Virus record (IMG/VR): IMGVR_UViG_3300032092_000005
Location: 62,001-126,000 of that record
Origin: a virus
Direction: 5' to 3' (one strand)
Length of the DNA stretch: 64,000 nt
Below the pieces are notes generated by a model. That model did no database searches. It saw nothing but the letters and a program-made list of their open reading frames with translations, and was not told where the DNA came from. Position numbers and translations under genes: made by a program. This document shows positions 50,672 to 59,354 of the stretch, piece after piece (position 1 is the first letter of the stretch; every line of letters starts with the position of its first letter).

Positions 50672-52540
50672 ATGGCAATTAATTTAATCTCACCAGGTAT
50701 CAAAATTACAGAATCTGACAGAGTATCGTCAATTCAAGCAGCTGGAACTACTATTGGTGGAACAGCGGGACAATTTAGATGGGGTCCTATCGACACGCCT
50801 ACTTTAGTTTCTAGCGAAACACAGTTAGCTACAGACTTCGGCACGCCTAATGCAACAAATATCATTGACTTCTTATCAGCAGCCAATTTCCTATCTTACA
50901 CTCCAGCATTGTATGTTGTAAGAACAAACGCAACAAGCGCAAATAATGCTACATCAAATGGATCTAGCGTTCTTGTTAAAAATGATGACGATTATGAAAA
51001 GAATTTTGCTTCTGGAAGCGAAACTGCAAAGTCTTGGATCGCTAAACACGCAGGCGCACTAGGAAATTCGTTAGAAGTTTCTACATGCCCAAGCAGTGCT
51101 GCATGGGAAAGCACATTGACAGGCACATTTACTGTCGCAGCAGGTTCTAAAATTGTTGTTGGCACAGGCGCAACAGCAAACACAGAATTGACTGTTGGTG
51201 ACATTGTTGTTATTGGTGGACGCTCTATTAAAGTTGCAGCTACAACTAACACTGCATACTTCACACTAGAAGAAAATCATATTACTGGCGCTACCTCAGC
51301 TACTGTAAAGCGCCGTTGGGAATTCTTTGATGCATTTGACGGTGCACCAGGAACTTCAGCGTATGCTACTGCAAGAAGTGGTGTTAACGATGAAATGCAC
51401 ATTGTTGTTGTCGATGAAGATGGCGATATTACAGGAACAAAAGGCACTATTCTTGAAAAATACTCAAAAGTATCAAAAGGTTCAGATGCTAAGACTTCTC
51501 AAGGCGCAACTAACTTCTATAGAACAATTATCAACAGCACATCTAAATGGATTCGTTGGGGATTTATAGATGAACAAGGAACAAACTGGAACACTACAGT
51601 AGTGAATAAAACATACACTGCGGTTAATAAACCTATTACATATAGTTTAGCTGGCGGTGCAGACGGAACTGTTACAGATGCATTTAGAATTACAGCATTT
51701 GCTAAATTAGCAAATAAATTGACTGTACCAGCAGGTGTAGTATTCGTTGGAAGCGCAACAGCAGCAGTTATTAACACTGTTATTGCAGACGTTGCTGAAG
51801 CTAGAAAAGACGTAGTTGTTTGCTTCTCTCCAACTTTAGCTAACTGCCAGGCTACAGATGGCGAAGTAGCTGCTATTACAGCTTTTGCAGATACAGTAAC
51901 ACGTTCTACATACGCAGTTATGGATGCAAACTGGAAATACCAATACGACAAATATAACGACACATATGCATATGTTCCATGTAACGCTGACGTTGCTGGT
52001 ACAATGGCAAGAGTTGATTCAGTTAAAGCACCATGGTTCTCTCCAGCTGGATATCAAGCAGGTAGAATTTTGAATGCAGTTCGTCTAGCATGGAATCCTG
52101 ATCAATTAGCCCGTGATGGATTGTATAGATATGGTGTTAACCCAATCATTACTGAGCCAGGTCGTGGAACAATCTTGTTTGGTGACAAGACATTCACTGT
52201 TCAACCAGGATCGTTTAGCAGAATTAACGTTCGTAGACTATTCATTACAATACAAAATGCAATCAGCGGATTGGCACAAAACTTATTGTTTGAAGCTAAT
52301 GATGATGCTACAAGAGCAAGTTTCTTGAATACGGTTGAGCCATATATGAGAACAGTTCAAGGTGGAAGAGGTGTTACCGACTTCAAAGTTATCTGTGATG
52401 GTACTAACAATACTGAAGCTTCTATTAATGCTAATGAGTTTACGGCTGACATTTTTGTTCGTCCAGTATCTTCAATCAACTTCATTCAATTGAACTTTGT
52501 ATCTGTAAGAGGTGCCTCAGCATTCGCCGAACTTGGTTAA
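50672..52540 (+). CDS. gp18: Tail sheath protein gp18
   Basis: 622 residues (T4: 659). gp18 forms the contractile sheath. Family blocks: ISPGIKITESDRVSSIQAAG, GGTAGQFRWGPIDTPTLVSS, GAPGTSAYATARSG, DEMHIVVVDEDGDITGTKGT, SPAGYQAGRIL, FGDKTFTVQPGSFSRINVRR, LFEANDDATRASFLNTVEPY. Between SCPSS-type and RRWEFFDAFDGAP blocks an inserted module of about 60 residues (TLTGTFTVAAGSKIVVGTGA) resembles modules in the gp7-like and 2030-residue proteins. Strong AAGGAG site; two late promoters. Confidence 0.96.
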   Translation: MAINLISPGIKITESDRVSSIQAAGTTIGGTAGQFRWGPIDTPTLVSSETQLATDFGTPNATNIIDFLSAANFLSYTPALYVVRTNATSANNATSNGSSVLVKNDDDYEKNFASGSETAKSWIAKHAGALGNSLEVSTCPSSAAWESTLTGTFTVAAGSKIVVGTGATANTELTVGDIVVIGGRSIKVAATTNTAYFTLEENHITGATSATVKRRWEFFDAFDGAPGTSAYATARSGVNDEMHIVVVDEDGDITGTKGTILEKYSKVSKGSDAKTSQGATNFYRTIINSTSKWIRWGFIDEQGTNWNTTVVNKTYTAVNKPITYSLAGGADGTVTDAFRITAFAKLANKLTVPAGVVFVGSATAAVINTVIADVAEARKDVVVCFSPTLANCQATDGEVAAITAFADTVTRSTYAVMDANWKYQYDKYNDTYAYVPCNADVAGTMARVDSVKAPWFSPAGYQAGRILNAVRLAWNPDQLARDGLYRYGVNPIITEPGRGTILFGDKTFTVQPGSFSRINVRRLFITIQNAISGLAQNLLFEANDDATRASFLNTVEPYMRTVQGGRGVTDFKVICDGTNNTEASINANEFTADIFVRPVSSINFIQLNFVSVRGASAFAELG

Positions 52541-52571
52541 TTTTAAAGAAACAAAGTAAAGGAGAATAATA

Positions 52572-53117
52572 ATGGCAACACAAATTACATCAATATCGGA
52601 TCTCGTAAAGGGAATTGGTTTGGGCGCTCGTCCAAATCTATTCCGAATCAGTTTCACAAGCGCAGATTTAACTGCCGCAAACTTTAACTCGGATTCCAAT
52701 TTTTCTTTTCTATGTAAAGCGGGTCAAGTGCCAGCATCATCAATAGGCATCATCGATGTTCCTCTATTAGGTGGCCGTAGATACAAAATTGGTGGCGACA
52801 GAAGTTTCGCTGATTGGACAGTAACAGTTATGGTCGACGGAGCGATGAATGTTAGAAAAAATATAGAAGATTATCAAGCATTATTTGTTTCTAATGATTA
52901 TAGCGGTACATTAGTTGGCGATAGATCCGGTACTGAACTTACTACAGTAACTGTAGAACATTTAGGCGCTGATGATACTACTGCTACTAGAACATACTCG
53001 TTAATAAACTGCTGGCCTTCTGACATTTCAACAATCGATTTATCGTACGACACAACGGATTCTCTAGAAGAGTTTACTGTTACTTGGTCATATGACTATT
53101 TCACAGTAACATCATAA
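52572..53117 (+). CDS. gp19: Tail tube protein gp19, copy A
   Basis: 181 residues (T4: 163). gp19 hexamers stack into the inner tube through which DNA passes. Typical strands: GARPNLFRISFTSADL, CKAGQVPASSIGIIDVP, GDRSFADWTVTVMVDG, and the closing IDLSYDTTDSLEEFTVTWSY. Strong AAGGAG site. A paralogue follows 15 bases later. Either copy may be the main tube; A carries the more canonical SFLCKAGQVP loop. Confidence 0.93.
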   Translation: MATQITSISDLVKGIGLGARPNLFRISFTSADLTAANFNSDSNFSFLCKAGQVPASSIGIIDVPLLGGRRYKIGGDRSFADWTVTVMVDGAMNVRKNIEDYQALFVSNDYSGTLVGDRSGTELTTVTVEHLGADDTTATRTYSLINCWPSDISTIDLSYDTTDSLEEFTVTWSYDYFTVTS

Positions 53118-53132
53118 TAATAGGAGGCTAAT

Positions 53133-53684
53133 ATGGCAGCATTTTCAATTAGTAGTTTTAGATCCGCCCTAGCGGGTGGCGTACACGCAAATTTGTTTAA
53201 ATTTTCACTTACATTCGAAGACACAATTAGTGCAGTAACAGATGCAGATGCTAATTTTGTAACAAACTTCAGTGCTTTAGGTAAGTCTGGCGCAATTCCT
53301 GCTATGACCTTGGGAATTATTGAAGTTCCGTTTAGAGGGCGTAGAGCTAAGATTCCCGGAGATAGATCATTTGGAGAGTGGACAGCAACATTTATCAATA
53401 CTGCTGATCAAAAGTTTAGAGCTGGTTTTGAAGCATGGGCAACTTACATTGCTAGTAATAATTATGACGAAACCGACGGCGTGATTAGCGAGAAATCTGA
53501 TACAGACTATAAGTGTACTATTCAAATAGATCAATTAGGTGACGATGGGGAAGCACTAAGAACTTATAAACTGATAAGTGCATTTCCTACAGAAATCTCT
53601 GCAATCGACCTTTCATACGATACAGTCGATGCTATTGAAGAGTTTTCTGTCACTTTTCAGTATAGTTATTTCGAGCTTGAATAA
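53133..53684 (+). CDS. gp19: Tail tube protein gp19, copy B (paralogue)
   Basis: 183 residues, clearly related to the preceding gene: GKSGAIPAMTLGIIEVPFRG, GDRSFGEWTATFINTADQKF, and IDLSYDTVDAIEEFSVTFQY align with copy A, but overall identity looks only moderate, so the duplication is old. It has a perfect AGGAGG site. It may form part of the tube, a specialised ring (terminator- or baseplate-proximal), or an alternative tube. Followed by a late promoter and a terminator. Confidence 0.88.
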   Translation: MAAFSISSFRSALAGGVHANLFKFSLTFEDTISAVTDADANFVTNFSALGKSGAIPAMTLGIIEVPFRGRRAKIPGDRSFGEWTATFINTADQKFRAGFEAWATYIASNNYDETDGVISEKSDTDYKCTIQIDQLGDDGEALRTYKLISAFPTEISAIDLSYDTVDAIEEFSVTFQYSYFELE

Positions 53685-53697
53685 TCTTTTCGTGGCG

Positions 53698-53705
53698 TAT
53701 AAATA
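53698..53705 (+). promoter_or_regulatory. T4-type late promoter upstream of gp20
   Basis: A perfect TATAAATA 65 bases before the portal ATG. Its expected start (near 53711) lies only about 16 bases upstream of a strong terminator hairpin. Confidence 0.8.
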
Positions 53706-53726
53706 CGTTGCGTAATAGTTTTTGTA

Positions 53727-53752
53727 GGGGGACTATTAACGTCCCCCTTTTT
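53727..53752 (+). terminator. Strong intrinsic terminator between gp19 and gp20
   Basis: Stem GGGGGAC (53727-53733), 7-base loop, GTCCCCC (53741-53747), then five Ts. It should end transcripts coming from sheath/tube genes, and sits between the gp20 late promoter and the gp20 ATG. Confidence 0.9.
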
Positions 53753-53769
53753 AATGGAAGAGACTCAAA

Positions 53770-55311
53770 ATGGCAATAAAATTATTTGGATTTAAGATAG
53801 GTAAAGACGAACCTCAGCAAGATGCGGTTAAATCATTCGTTCCTCCGAACGATCAAGAAGATTCGACTTCAGTTGTTGGCGGTGGTATTTACGGAACTTA
53901 TGTCGATCTTGAAGGTCAAGTTAGAAATGATGCAGACTTAATCAAGAAATACCGTGAAATGGCATTGCAGCCAGAATGTGACACAGCTATTGACGATATC
54001 GTCAATGAAGCTATTGTATTTGATAAAAATAATTATCCGGTACAGATTGTTTTAGATAGACTAGAACAGCCAGAATCTGTAAAGAAAAAGATTAAAGAAG
54101 AATATGAACATATCGTAAAGCTTTTGGATTTTAACAATCAAGCTTATGATATATTCCGTAGATGGTATATTGATGGTAAGTTGTACTATCATATGCTAAT
54201 CGATGAAAAGAATCCTAGACTAGGTATCCAAGAAGTGCGATACATTGATCCTAGAAAGATTCGAAAAATTAAAGAAGTGCCTAGATCAAAAGAGAACATT
54301 GCTACAGGACAACCTCAAGCAGTCAAGTATGTTGATTACTATGTGTTTTCTGAAAAGGGTTTTGTCAGAGATAATAGTCAGGGCTTAAGAATCTCTCCAG
54401 ATTCTATTTGCTATACGCATTCGGGACTTACAGATAAAGACGGCAAAGTCATTATCTCATATCTACACAAAGCAATTAAGCCTTTGAATCAGCTCCGAAT
54501 GCTTGAAGATGCTACAGTCATCTACCGCATTTCAAGAGCACCTGAACGTAGAATTTTCTATATTGACGTTGGTAATCTGCCTAAAATGAAAGCAGAACAA
54601 TACTTGCGCGAGATTATGCAGAAGTACAAGAACAAACTAGTATATGACGCAAGCACTGGTGAAATTCGTGACGATAGAAGATATCAGACAATGCTTGAAG
54701 ACTTCTGGCTACCAAGACGCGAAGGCGGTAAAGGCACAGAGATTACTACACTTCCTGGTGGACAAAACTTAGGCGAAATTGAAGACGTACTATACTTCCA
54801 AAAGAAGATGTATAAGTCATTGAACGTTCCTATTTCAAGACTAGAATCTAATGACGGATTCTCACTAGGTAGAGCTTCTGAAATTACAAGAGATGAATTG
54901 AAATTCAACAAATTCATTCAAAGATTGCGCCTAAGATTCTCGCATCTATTCGATAAGCTACTAGAAACACAGCTATTGCTTAAGGGCATTTGCACAAAGC
55001 AAGAATGGCAACAATTAAAAGAAGATATTTCTTATGATTACGTTTCTGATGTATATTTCACTGAGCTAAAAGAAGTTGAAATTATGAAAGAGCGTCTAGC
55101 GATTCTTACAGACCTCGATCCGTTCGTTGGCAAATATTTCTCTCTTAACTATATCCGTACTAATATCTTACGTCAATCTGAAGATGATATTGAAAAGATG
55201 GATAAAGAAATGCTAGAAGACGCAGAGAAAACAGCAGCAGTAGCAGAGGATGAGCCACCTCCACCTGAACCAAAACCTATTCCAGTTACACTAGCTAAGC
55301 CAGCAGAATAA
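53770..55311 (+). CDS. gp20: Portal vertex protein gp20
   Basis: 513 residues (T4: 524). The dodecameric portal starts head assembly and is the packaging channel. Hallmarks: VDLEGQVRNDADLIKKYREM, CDTAIDDIVNEAIVFDKN, RRWYIDGKLYYHMLID, RYIDPRKIRKIKEV, VIYRISRAPERRIFYIDVGN, LPKMKAEQYLREIMQKYKNK, LGRASEITRDELKFNKFI. The acidic, Pro-rich tail (EDEPPPPEPKPIPV) is unusual in composition but typical in place. Followed by the prohead core genes as in T4. Confidence 0.97.
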   Translation: MAIKLFGFKIGKDEPQQDAVKSFVPPNDQEDSTSVVGGGIYGTYVDLEGQVRNDADLIKKYREMALQPECDTAIDDIVNEAIVFDKNNYPVQIVLDRLEQPESVKKKIKEEYEHIVKLLDFNNQAYDIFRRWYIDGKLYYHMLIDEKNPRLGIQEVRYIDPRKIRKIKEVPRSKENIATGQPQAVKYVDYYVFSEKGFVRDNSQGLRISPDSICYTHSGLTDKDGKVIISYLHKAIKPLNQLRMLEDATVIYRISRAPERRIFYIDVGNLPKMKAEQYLREIMQKYKNKLVYDASTGEIRDDRRYQTMLEDFWLPRREGGKGTEITTLPGGQNLGEIEDVLYFQKKMYKSLNVPISRLESNDGFSLGRASEITRDELKFNKFIQRLRLRFSHLFDKLLETQLLLKGICTKQEWQQLKEDISYDYVSDVYFTELKEVEIMKERLAILTDLDPFVGKYFSLNYIRTNILRQSEDDIEKMDKEMLEDAEKTAAVAEDEPPPPEPKPIPVTLAKPAE

Positions 55312-55327
55312 CTGAATATTAAGTTTT

Positions 55328-55335
55328 TATAAATA
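55328..55335 (+). promoter_or_regulatory. T4-type late promoter upstream of the prohead core genes
   Basis: A perfect TATAAATA 27 bases before the ATG of the gp67-like gene, with AAGGAG in the leader. Confidence 0.85.
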
Positions 55336-55361
55336 TATAAAGCAAATTAAGGAGCTATATC

Positions 55362-55583
55362 ATGGAACATATTCAGACAGCATTACAACACGCTTATCAA
55401 GCTAAGCCTTTAGAATTTAAAAATTCTATCATTGCAGCATTAGAAGATAAACTAAGCGATGCATTAGAGATGAAAAAAATGTCAGTTGCCAGTACAGTTT
55501 TAAAACAAGATGAATCGTCTTCGGAAGAAGAAGAAGATGAGTCACCAGAAATTTCAGAGGTTAATTCAGATGAAGAGCTTTAA
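55362..55583 (+). CDS. gp67: gp67-like prohead core protein
   Basis: 73 residues (T4 gp67: 80). The N-terminus is helical (AKPLEFKNSIIAALEDKLSD, ALEMKKMSVASTVL) and the C-terminus is a run of Ser/Glu/Asp (SSSEEEEDESPEISEVNSDE), the layout of T4 gp67, a core protein that is cut to internal peptides by the prohead protease. It lies between gp20 and gp68/gp21 as in T4. The assignment is by composition, size and order. Confidence 0.75.
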   Translation: MEHIQTALQHAYQAKPLEFKNSIIAALEDKLSDALEMKKMSVASTVLKQDESSSEEEEDESPEISEVNSDEEL

Positions 55584-55803
55584 GGATTTTATTCAAATAA
55601 ACGAGCTTAAACTGCCGAAGTATTCGCATGGCGGCGCATACGACATAATCAAAGCTAAGATGAAAGAAGATGTTGACGCAACAGAAGTTCTTTTTAGCCT
55701 TTATGAAAATTTAAGCGCAGAAAATCAAGAGATGTTTTTAACTAGATTAGAATCTGATGCAGATGCGTTATTAGATTTTGCTACAATTTCAAAGGTAGAA
55801 TAA
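55570..55803 (+). CDS. gp68: gp68-like prohead core protein
   Basis: 77 residues from the ATG at 55570, overlapping the gp67-like gene by 14 bases; this start (MKSFKDFIQINELKLP) matches the MK-F--F start of T4-like core proteins better than an upstream ATG at 55510. T4 gp68 has 141 residues, so this is a short form. Contains an ENLSAENQEMFLTRLESDAD helix. T4 gp68 works in core assembly and is cleaved by gp21. Assignment mainly by position. Confidence 0.55.
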   Translation: MKSFKDFIQINELKLPKYSHGGAYDIIKAKMKEDVDATEVLFSLYENLSAENQEMFLTRLESDADALLDFATISKVE

Positions 55804-55804
55804 A

Positions 55805-56269
55805 ATGGCTGATGCAGTAACAACACAAGTATTAAAAGACCATGCTTCAGCATGGGCAGTAAAGCTAACAAATATTTCTGACGGAACGGGTGAAACAAAC
55901 GTTAGAAAAGTTACAGCCAATTCTTTGATCGCAACTAACGGCGACAATTCAACACAGAGATTAACTATCACAAAACTCTTTTGGTCAGTAGCATCTGGAA
56001 CAAGTTCATTAATGTCTCCTAGAGTTACTATTCTATGGAATGGAACTTCAGCAAACACAGTAGCAGCTACATTGACTGGTTCAGGATATTGGGATTTAGT
56101 AGCAAGTGGTCAATGTCCAATTACAAACAATGCAAGCAATCCAACAGGTGACATTCTATTGTCCACAGTAGGATTTACAGCTAATGCTGCATACACAGTT
56201 ATTCTAGAAGGTAAGAAGACTTCTGGTTACGTAAGTCGTGAATCAACTGATGACGGCATCTCGCCATAA
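55805..56269 (+). CDS. Head-associated structural protein of aquatic T4-like phages
   Basis: 154 residues. The start MADAVTTQVLKDHASAWAVK, then LTNISDGTGETNVRKVTANS, ITKLFWSV, a beta-rich middle (VTILWNGTSANTVAATLTGS) and the C-terminal NPTGDILLSTVGFTANAAYT form the pattern of a small structural protein commonly found between portal and protease genes in aquatic T4-like phages and absent from T4. Its beta-sandwich character and place suggest a capsid decoration or stabilising protein; this is inference. GGTAGA precedes the ATG. Confidence 0.68.
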   Translation: MADAVTTQVLKDHASAWAVKLTNISDGTGETNVRKVTANSLIATNGDNSTQRLTITKLFWSVASGTSSLMSPRVTILWNGTSANTVAATLTGSGYWDLVASGQCPITNNASNPTGDILLSTVGFTANAAYTVILEGKKTSGYVSRESTDDGISP

Positions 56270-56284
56270 TAAGGAGATAATCAC

Positions 56285-56935
56285 ATGAAACTAATCACAG
56301 AAATTAATGAAGAAGTAAAGATTATTACCGAGCAAAATGAATCGGGTGGTAAGAACTTTTACATTGAAGGCATTTTTATGCAAGCTGAATTGCCTAATAG
56401 AAATAACCGTATGTACTCTCTTCCAATTCTACAAAAAGAAACGAATAGATATGTAACAGAATTCGTAAATAAGAATCGTGCATATGGAGAGCTAGGTCAT
56501 CCAGATGGTCCTAATATTAATTTGGAAAGAGTGTCACACTTGATCAAGAGCTTAAGACAAGAAGGTAATAACTTCATTGGCAAAGCAAAGATCATGGATA
56601 CTCCTTACGGCAATATCGTAAAGAATTTATTATCTGAAGGCGCAACTATTGGCGTATCTACAAGAGGCATGGGTTCTCTAATAGAAGGCAAAAATGGTAT
56701 TAAAATTGTTAAGGACGACTTTCACTTAGCAACAGCAGCAGATATCGTAGCCGATCCTTCTGCACCTGATGCATACGTGCGTGGCATTATGGAAGGCAAA
56801 GAGTGGGTTTGGGATAACGGAGTAATTAGAGAAGCAGATGTTGTAAAACAAAAAGAAGTCATTCAAGGTTCTTCTAAGAAAAACTTAGAAGAAAATATGA
56901 TTAAAGTTTTCCAAGATTTCATTTCCAAATTATAA
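56285..56935 (+). CDS. gp21: Prohead protease gp21
   Basis: 216 residues (T4: 212). This serine protease digests the scaffold and trims the capsid protein during head maturation. The catalytic pair is visible: His72 in YGELGHPDGP and Ser125 in IGVSTRGMG. The start FYIEGIFMQAELPNRNNRMY is the family signature (metal-free herpes-like fold). The C-terminal 30 residues (QGSSKKNLEENMIKVFQDFI) are helical and probably cleaved off on activation. Position before gp22 and gp23 as in T4. Confidence 0.96.
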   Translation: MKLITEINEEVKIITEQNESGGKNFYIEGIFMQAELPNRNNRMYSLPILQKETNRYVTEFVNKNRAYGELGHPDGPNINLERVSHLIKSLRQEGNNFIGKAKIMDTPYGNIVKNLLSEGATIGVSTRGMGSLIEGKNGIKIVKDDFHLATAADIVADPSAPDAYVRGIMEGKEWVWDNGVIREADVVKQKEVIQGSSKKNLEENMIKVFQDFISKL

Positions 56936-56939
56936 CTTG

Positions 56940-56947
56940 TATAAATA
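56940..56947 (+). promoter_or_regulatory. T4-type late promoter upstream of gp22
   Basis: A perfect TATAAATA 34 bases before the gp22 ATG, starting just after the gp21 stop; AAGGAG in the leader. Confidence 0.85.
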
Positions 56948-56981
56948 GATATAGTTAAATATCATAAAAAGGAGACCTATT

Positions 56982-57875
56982 ATGACTGATATAAACAGCA
57001 AGGATAACGAATTGTTGGAAGGAGAACTTCCACCTGCTTTAAAAGCAGCCATCGAAAAGAAAAAAGCTAAAGCAATGAAAAATGGCGATAGCGAAGAATC
57101 TGATGATGATGAGAAAGAAAAAACGATGAAAGAGAAAAACCATTCAAAAATGAAAGAAGATATTGATGCTATTTTCTCAGGCGAATCTCTTTCTGAAGAA
57201 TTCAAAAACAATGCAAAGGCTATCTTTGAAGCTGCTATTCTAGCAAAAGTTTCTGAAGAAAGAGCAAAGCTTGATGAAGAATACGAAACTAAACTAGAAG
57301 AAGAAATTGATTCTATCAATGAAAGCATGATTACAAAGGTTGACGAATACTTAGAGTATGTCGTTAGCGAATGGATGGAAGAAAATAAACTCGCAGTTGA
57401 ATCTGGTATCAAAGCAGAATTGGCTGAAGACTTTATGGTAGGATTGAAAAATCTATTCACAGAACACTATGTTGATATTCCAGAAGAAAAGTTAGATGTA
57501 ATTGAAGAAATCACAGAAAAACTTCAAGAACTTGAAATTGAGTTGGATAAAGTTGTTACTGAAAATGTACAAATGACTTCCGAAATCAATGAGTACAGAA
57601 AAGAGAATATTGTTAATAAAATCTCTGAAGGTCTTACAGATGTGCAATCAGCAAAATTGAAAAGTCTAGCTGAAGGTATTGAGTATGTTTCGGACGAAGA
57701 CTATGAACAAAAACTTTCTTTAACTAAGAAGAAATATTTTGATAGCAAAATCGAAGAAGAAGTTGCTCCAAAAAGCAATAGCTTAGATGGTGATGGCGCA
57801 GTAAACTTAGATGAATCTTTTGCTCCAGCAATGAATCACTACGTTCAAAGTATATCAAAAATTGTGAAAAGATAA
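56982..57875 (+). CDS. gp22: Prohead scaffold protein gp22
   Basis: 297 residues (T4: 269). The scaffold is a long, highly charged, helical protein that fills the prohead core and is destroyed by gp21. This one is Glu/Lys-rich with long coiled-coil potential (EEFKNNAKAIFEAAILAKVS, ERAKLDEEYETKLEEEIDSI, DVIEEITEKLQELEIELDKV). FEAAILAKVSEERAKLDEEY matches a conserved feature of gp22. Placed directly between gp21 and gp23 with its own late promoter. Confidence 0.94.
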   Translation: MTDINSKDNELLEGELPPALKAAIEKKKAKAMKNGDSEESDDDEKEKTMKEKNHSKMKEDIDAIFSGESLSEEFKNNAKAIFEAAILAKVSEERAKLDEEYETKLEEEIDSINESMITKVDEYLEYVVSEWMEENKLAVESGIKAELAEDFMVGLKNLFTEHYVDIPEEKLDVIEEITEKLQELEIELDKVVTENVQMTSEINEYRKENIVNKISEGLTDVQSAKLKSLAEGIEYVSDEDYEQKLSLTKKKYFDSKIEEEVAPKSNSLDGDGAVNLDESFAPAMNHYVQSISKIVKR

Positions 57876-57880
57876 CTTTT

Positions 57881-57888
57881 TATAAATA
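57881..57888 (+). promoter_or_regulatory. T4-type late promoter upstream of gp23
   Basis: A perfect TATAAATA 41 bases before the gp23 ATG; AAGGAG lies in the leader. Likely the strongest late unit, since it drives the major capsid protein. Confidence 0.88.
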
Positions 57889-57929
57889 ATAACAGACAGA
57901 GTTCCAATTAATACTCAAGGAGAAAATAT

Positions 57930-59246
57930 ATGTCAATCGAATCATTAGTAAAAAAATGGGGTCCAGTTCTAGATCATCCTGACCTAGCATCCATTAAAGA
58001 CAGTCACAAAAGAGCAGTTGTTTCCCAATTGCTAGAAAACCAAGAAGCTTCATGCCGTGAAAATTCTTCAGGCGGATATCGTTCACCAGGTTCTCTACTA
58101 TCAGAAACAGCACCAACAAACAGCATGGGCGCATCGTCATCTACAGCTGGTGATGGTAACATCGACATTTACGATCCAGTTCTAATCAGCTTGGTTCGCC
58201 GTGCGATGCCTAACCTAATCGCATATGATATTTGCGGTGTTCAGCCAATGACAGGTCCAACAGGCTTGATCTTTGCTATGCGTTCAAGATACGCAGCGCA
58301 AGACGGCACAGAAGCTTTGTTCAACGAAGCTAACACAGGTTTCTCTGGTGTTTTCACTGGTGTACAAACAGGCCAATCTCCTGCACTAGCTAACGCAACA
58401 AACTACACAGTACAAACAGGTATGACTACAGCTACTGCTGAAGACTTGGGTGCTGGTACAACAATGCGCGAAATGGCTTTCTCTATCGAAAAAGTTGCCG
58501 TTACAGCAAAAAGCCGTGCGCTAAAAGCTGAATACACAATGGAATTAGCACAAGACTTGAAAGCAGTTCATGGTTTAGACGCTGAACAAGAATTGGCTAA
58601 CATCCTTTCTACAGAAATCTTAGCTGAAATTAACCGTGAAGTTGTTCGTCAGATCAACATTACTGCTACTATCGGTGCGCAAGAAAACGTAACTACTGCT
58701 GGTACATTCGACTTAGACGTTGATGCTAACGGTCGTTGGTCAGTTGAAAAATTCAAGGGTCTAATGTTCCAATTAGAACGTGAATCTAACGCAATTGCTA
58801 AAGCAACTCGCCGTGGTAAAGGTAACATCCTAATTTGTTCTTCAGACGTAGCTTCTGCATTGCAAATGGCTGGTGTTCTTGACTACACACCTGCATTGTC
58901 TAATGCACTACAAGTTGACGATACAGGCAATACATTTGCTGGTGTTTTAAACGGTCGTATCAAAGTTTACATCGATCCATATTTCGCTGCAACTTCTGGT
59001 GTACACTACGCGACAATGGGTTACAAAGGCACTTCAGCATTTGATGCTGGTCTATTCTACTGCCCATACGTACCTCTACAAATGGTTCGTGCAGTTGGAC
59101 AAGATTCTTTCCAACCAAAGATTGCGTTCAAAACACGTTATGGCATGGTAGCTAACCCATTCGCAACATCTGCTGCTGATGGCGCTCTATCGTTCTCTAA
59201 CAAGAACATCTACTACCGTAGATTCGCAATTGCTAACTTGATGTAA
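57930..59246 (+). CDS. gp23: Major capsid protein gp23
   Basis: 438 residues (T4: 521). HK97-fold shell protein. Family blocks: DPVLISLVRRAMPNLIAYDI, CGVQPMTGPTGLIFAMRSRY, FSIEKVAVTAKSRALKAEYT, ELAQDLKAVHGLDAEQELAN, TRRGKGNILICSSDVASALQ, YKGTSAFDAGLFYCPYVPLQ and the C-terminal FQPKIAFKTRYGMVANPF. The N-terminal LLE (34-36) fits the L-x-E gp21 cleavage consensus, suggesting a propeptide of about 36 residues. Codons appear more GC-ending than neighbours, as expected of a very highly expressed gene. No separate vertex protein gp24 is seen. Confidence 0.98.
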   Translation: MSIESLVKKWGPVLDHPDLASIKDSHKRAVVSQLLENQEASCRENSSGGYRSPGSLLSETAPTNSMGASSSTAGDGNIDIYDPVLISLVRRAMPNLIAYDICGVQPMTGPTGLIFAMRSRYAAQDGTEALFNEANTGFSGVFTGVQTGQSPALANATNYTVQTGMTTATAEDLGAGTTMREMAFSIEKVAVTAKSRALKAEYTMELAQDLKAVHGLDAEQELANILSTEILAEINREVVRQINITATIGAQENVTTAGTFDLDVDANGRWSVEKFKGLMFQLERESNAIAKATRRGKGNILICSSDVASALQMAGVLDYTPALSNALQVDDTGNTFAGVLNGRIKVYIDPYFAATSGVHYATMGYKGTSAFDAGLFYCPYVPLQMVRAVGQDSFQPKIAFKTRYGMVANPFATSAADGALSFSNKNIYYRRFAIANLM

Positions 59247-59287
59247 TATCAAAAGCACTGATTGAGCCGAGACACATCGGACACTTA

Positions 59288-59315
59288 AAAGGGGACTTAA
59301 AGGTTCCCTTTTTTT
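59288..59315 (+). terminator. Intrinsic terminator after gp23
   Basis: AAAGGGGAC (59288-59296), 6-base loop, GTTCCCTTT (59303-59311) with one G-T pair, continuing into a run of seven Ts to 59315. It ends the capsid transcript. Confidence 0.88.
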
Positions 59316-59319
59316 GGTT

Positions 59320-59327
59320 TATAAATA
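59320..59327 (+). promoter_or_regulatory. T4-type late promoter upstream of the gp3-like gene
   Basis: A perfect TATAAATA right after the gp23 terminator and 28 bases before the ATG at 59355. Confidence 0.85.
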
Positions 59328-59354
59328 GACAACAATAACTTATGGAGCATCATC

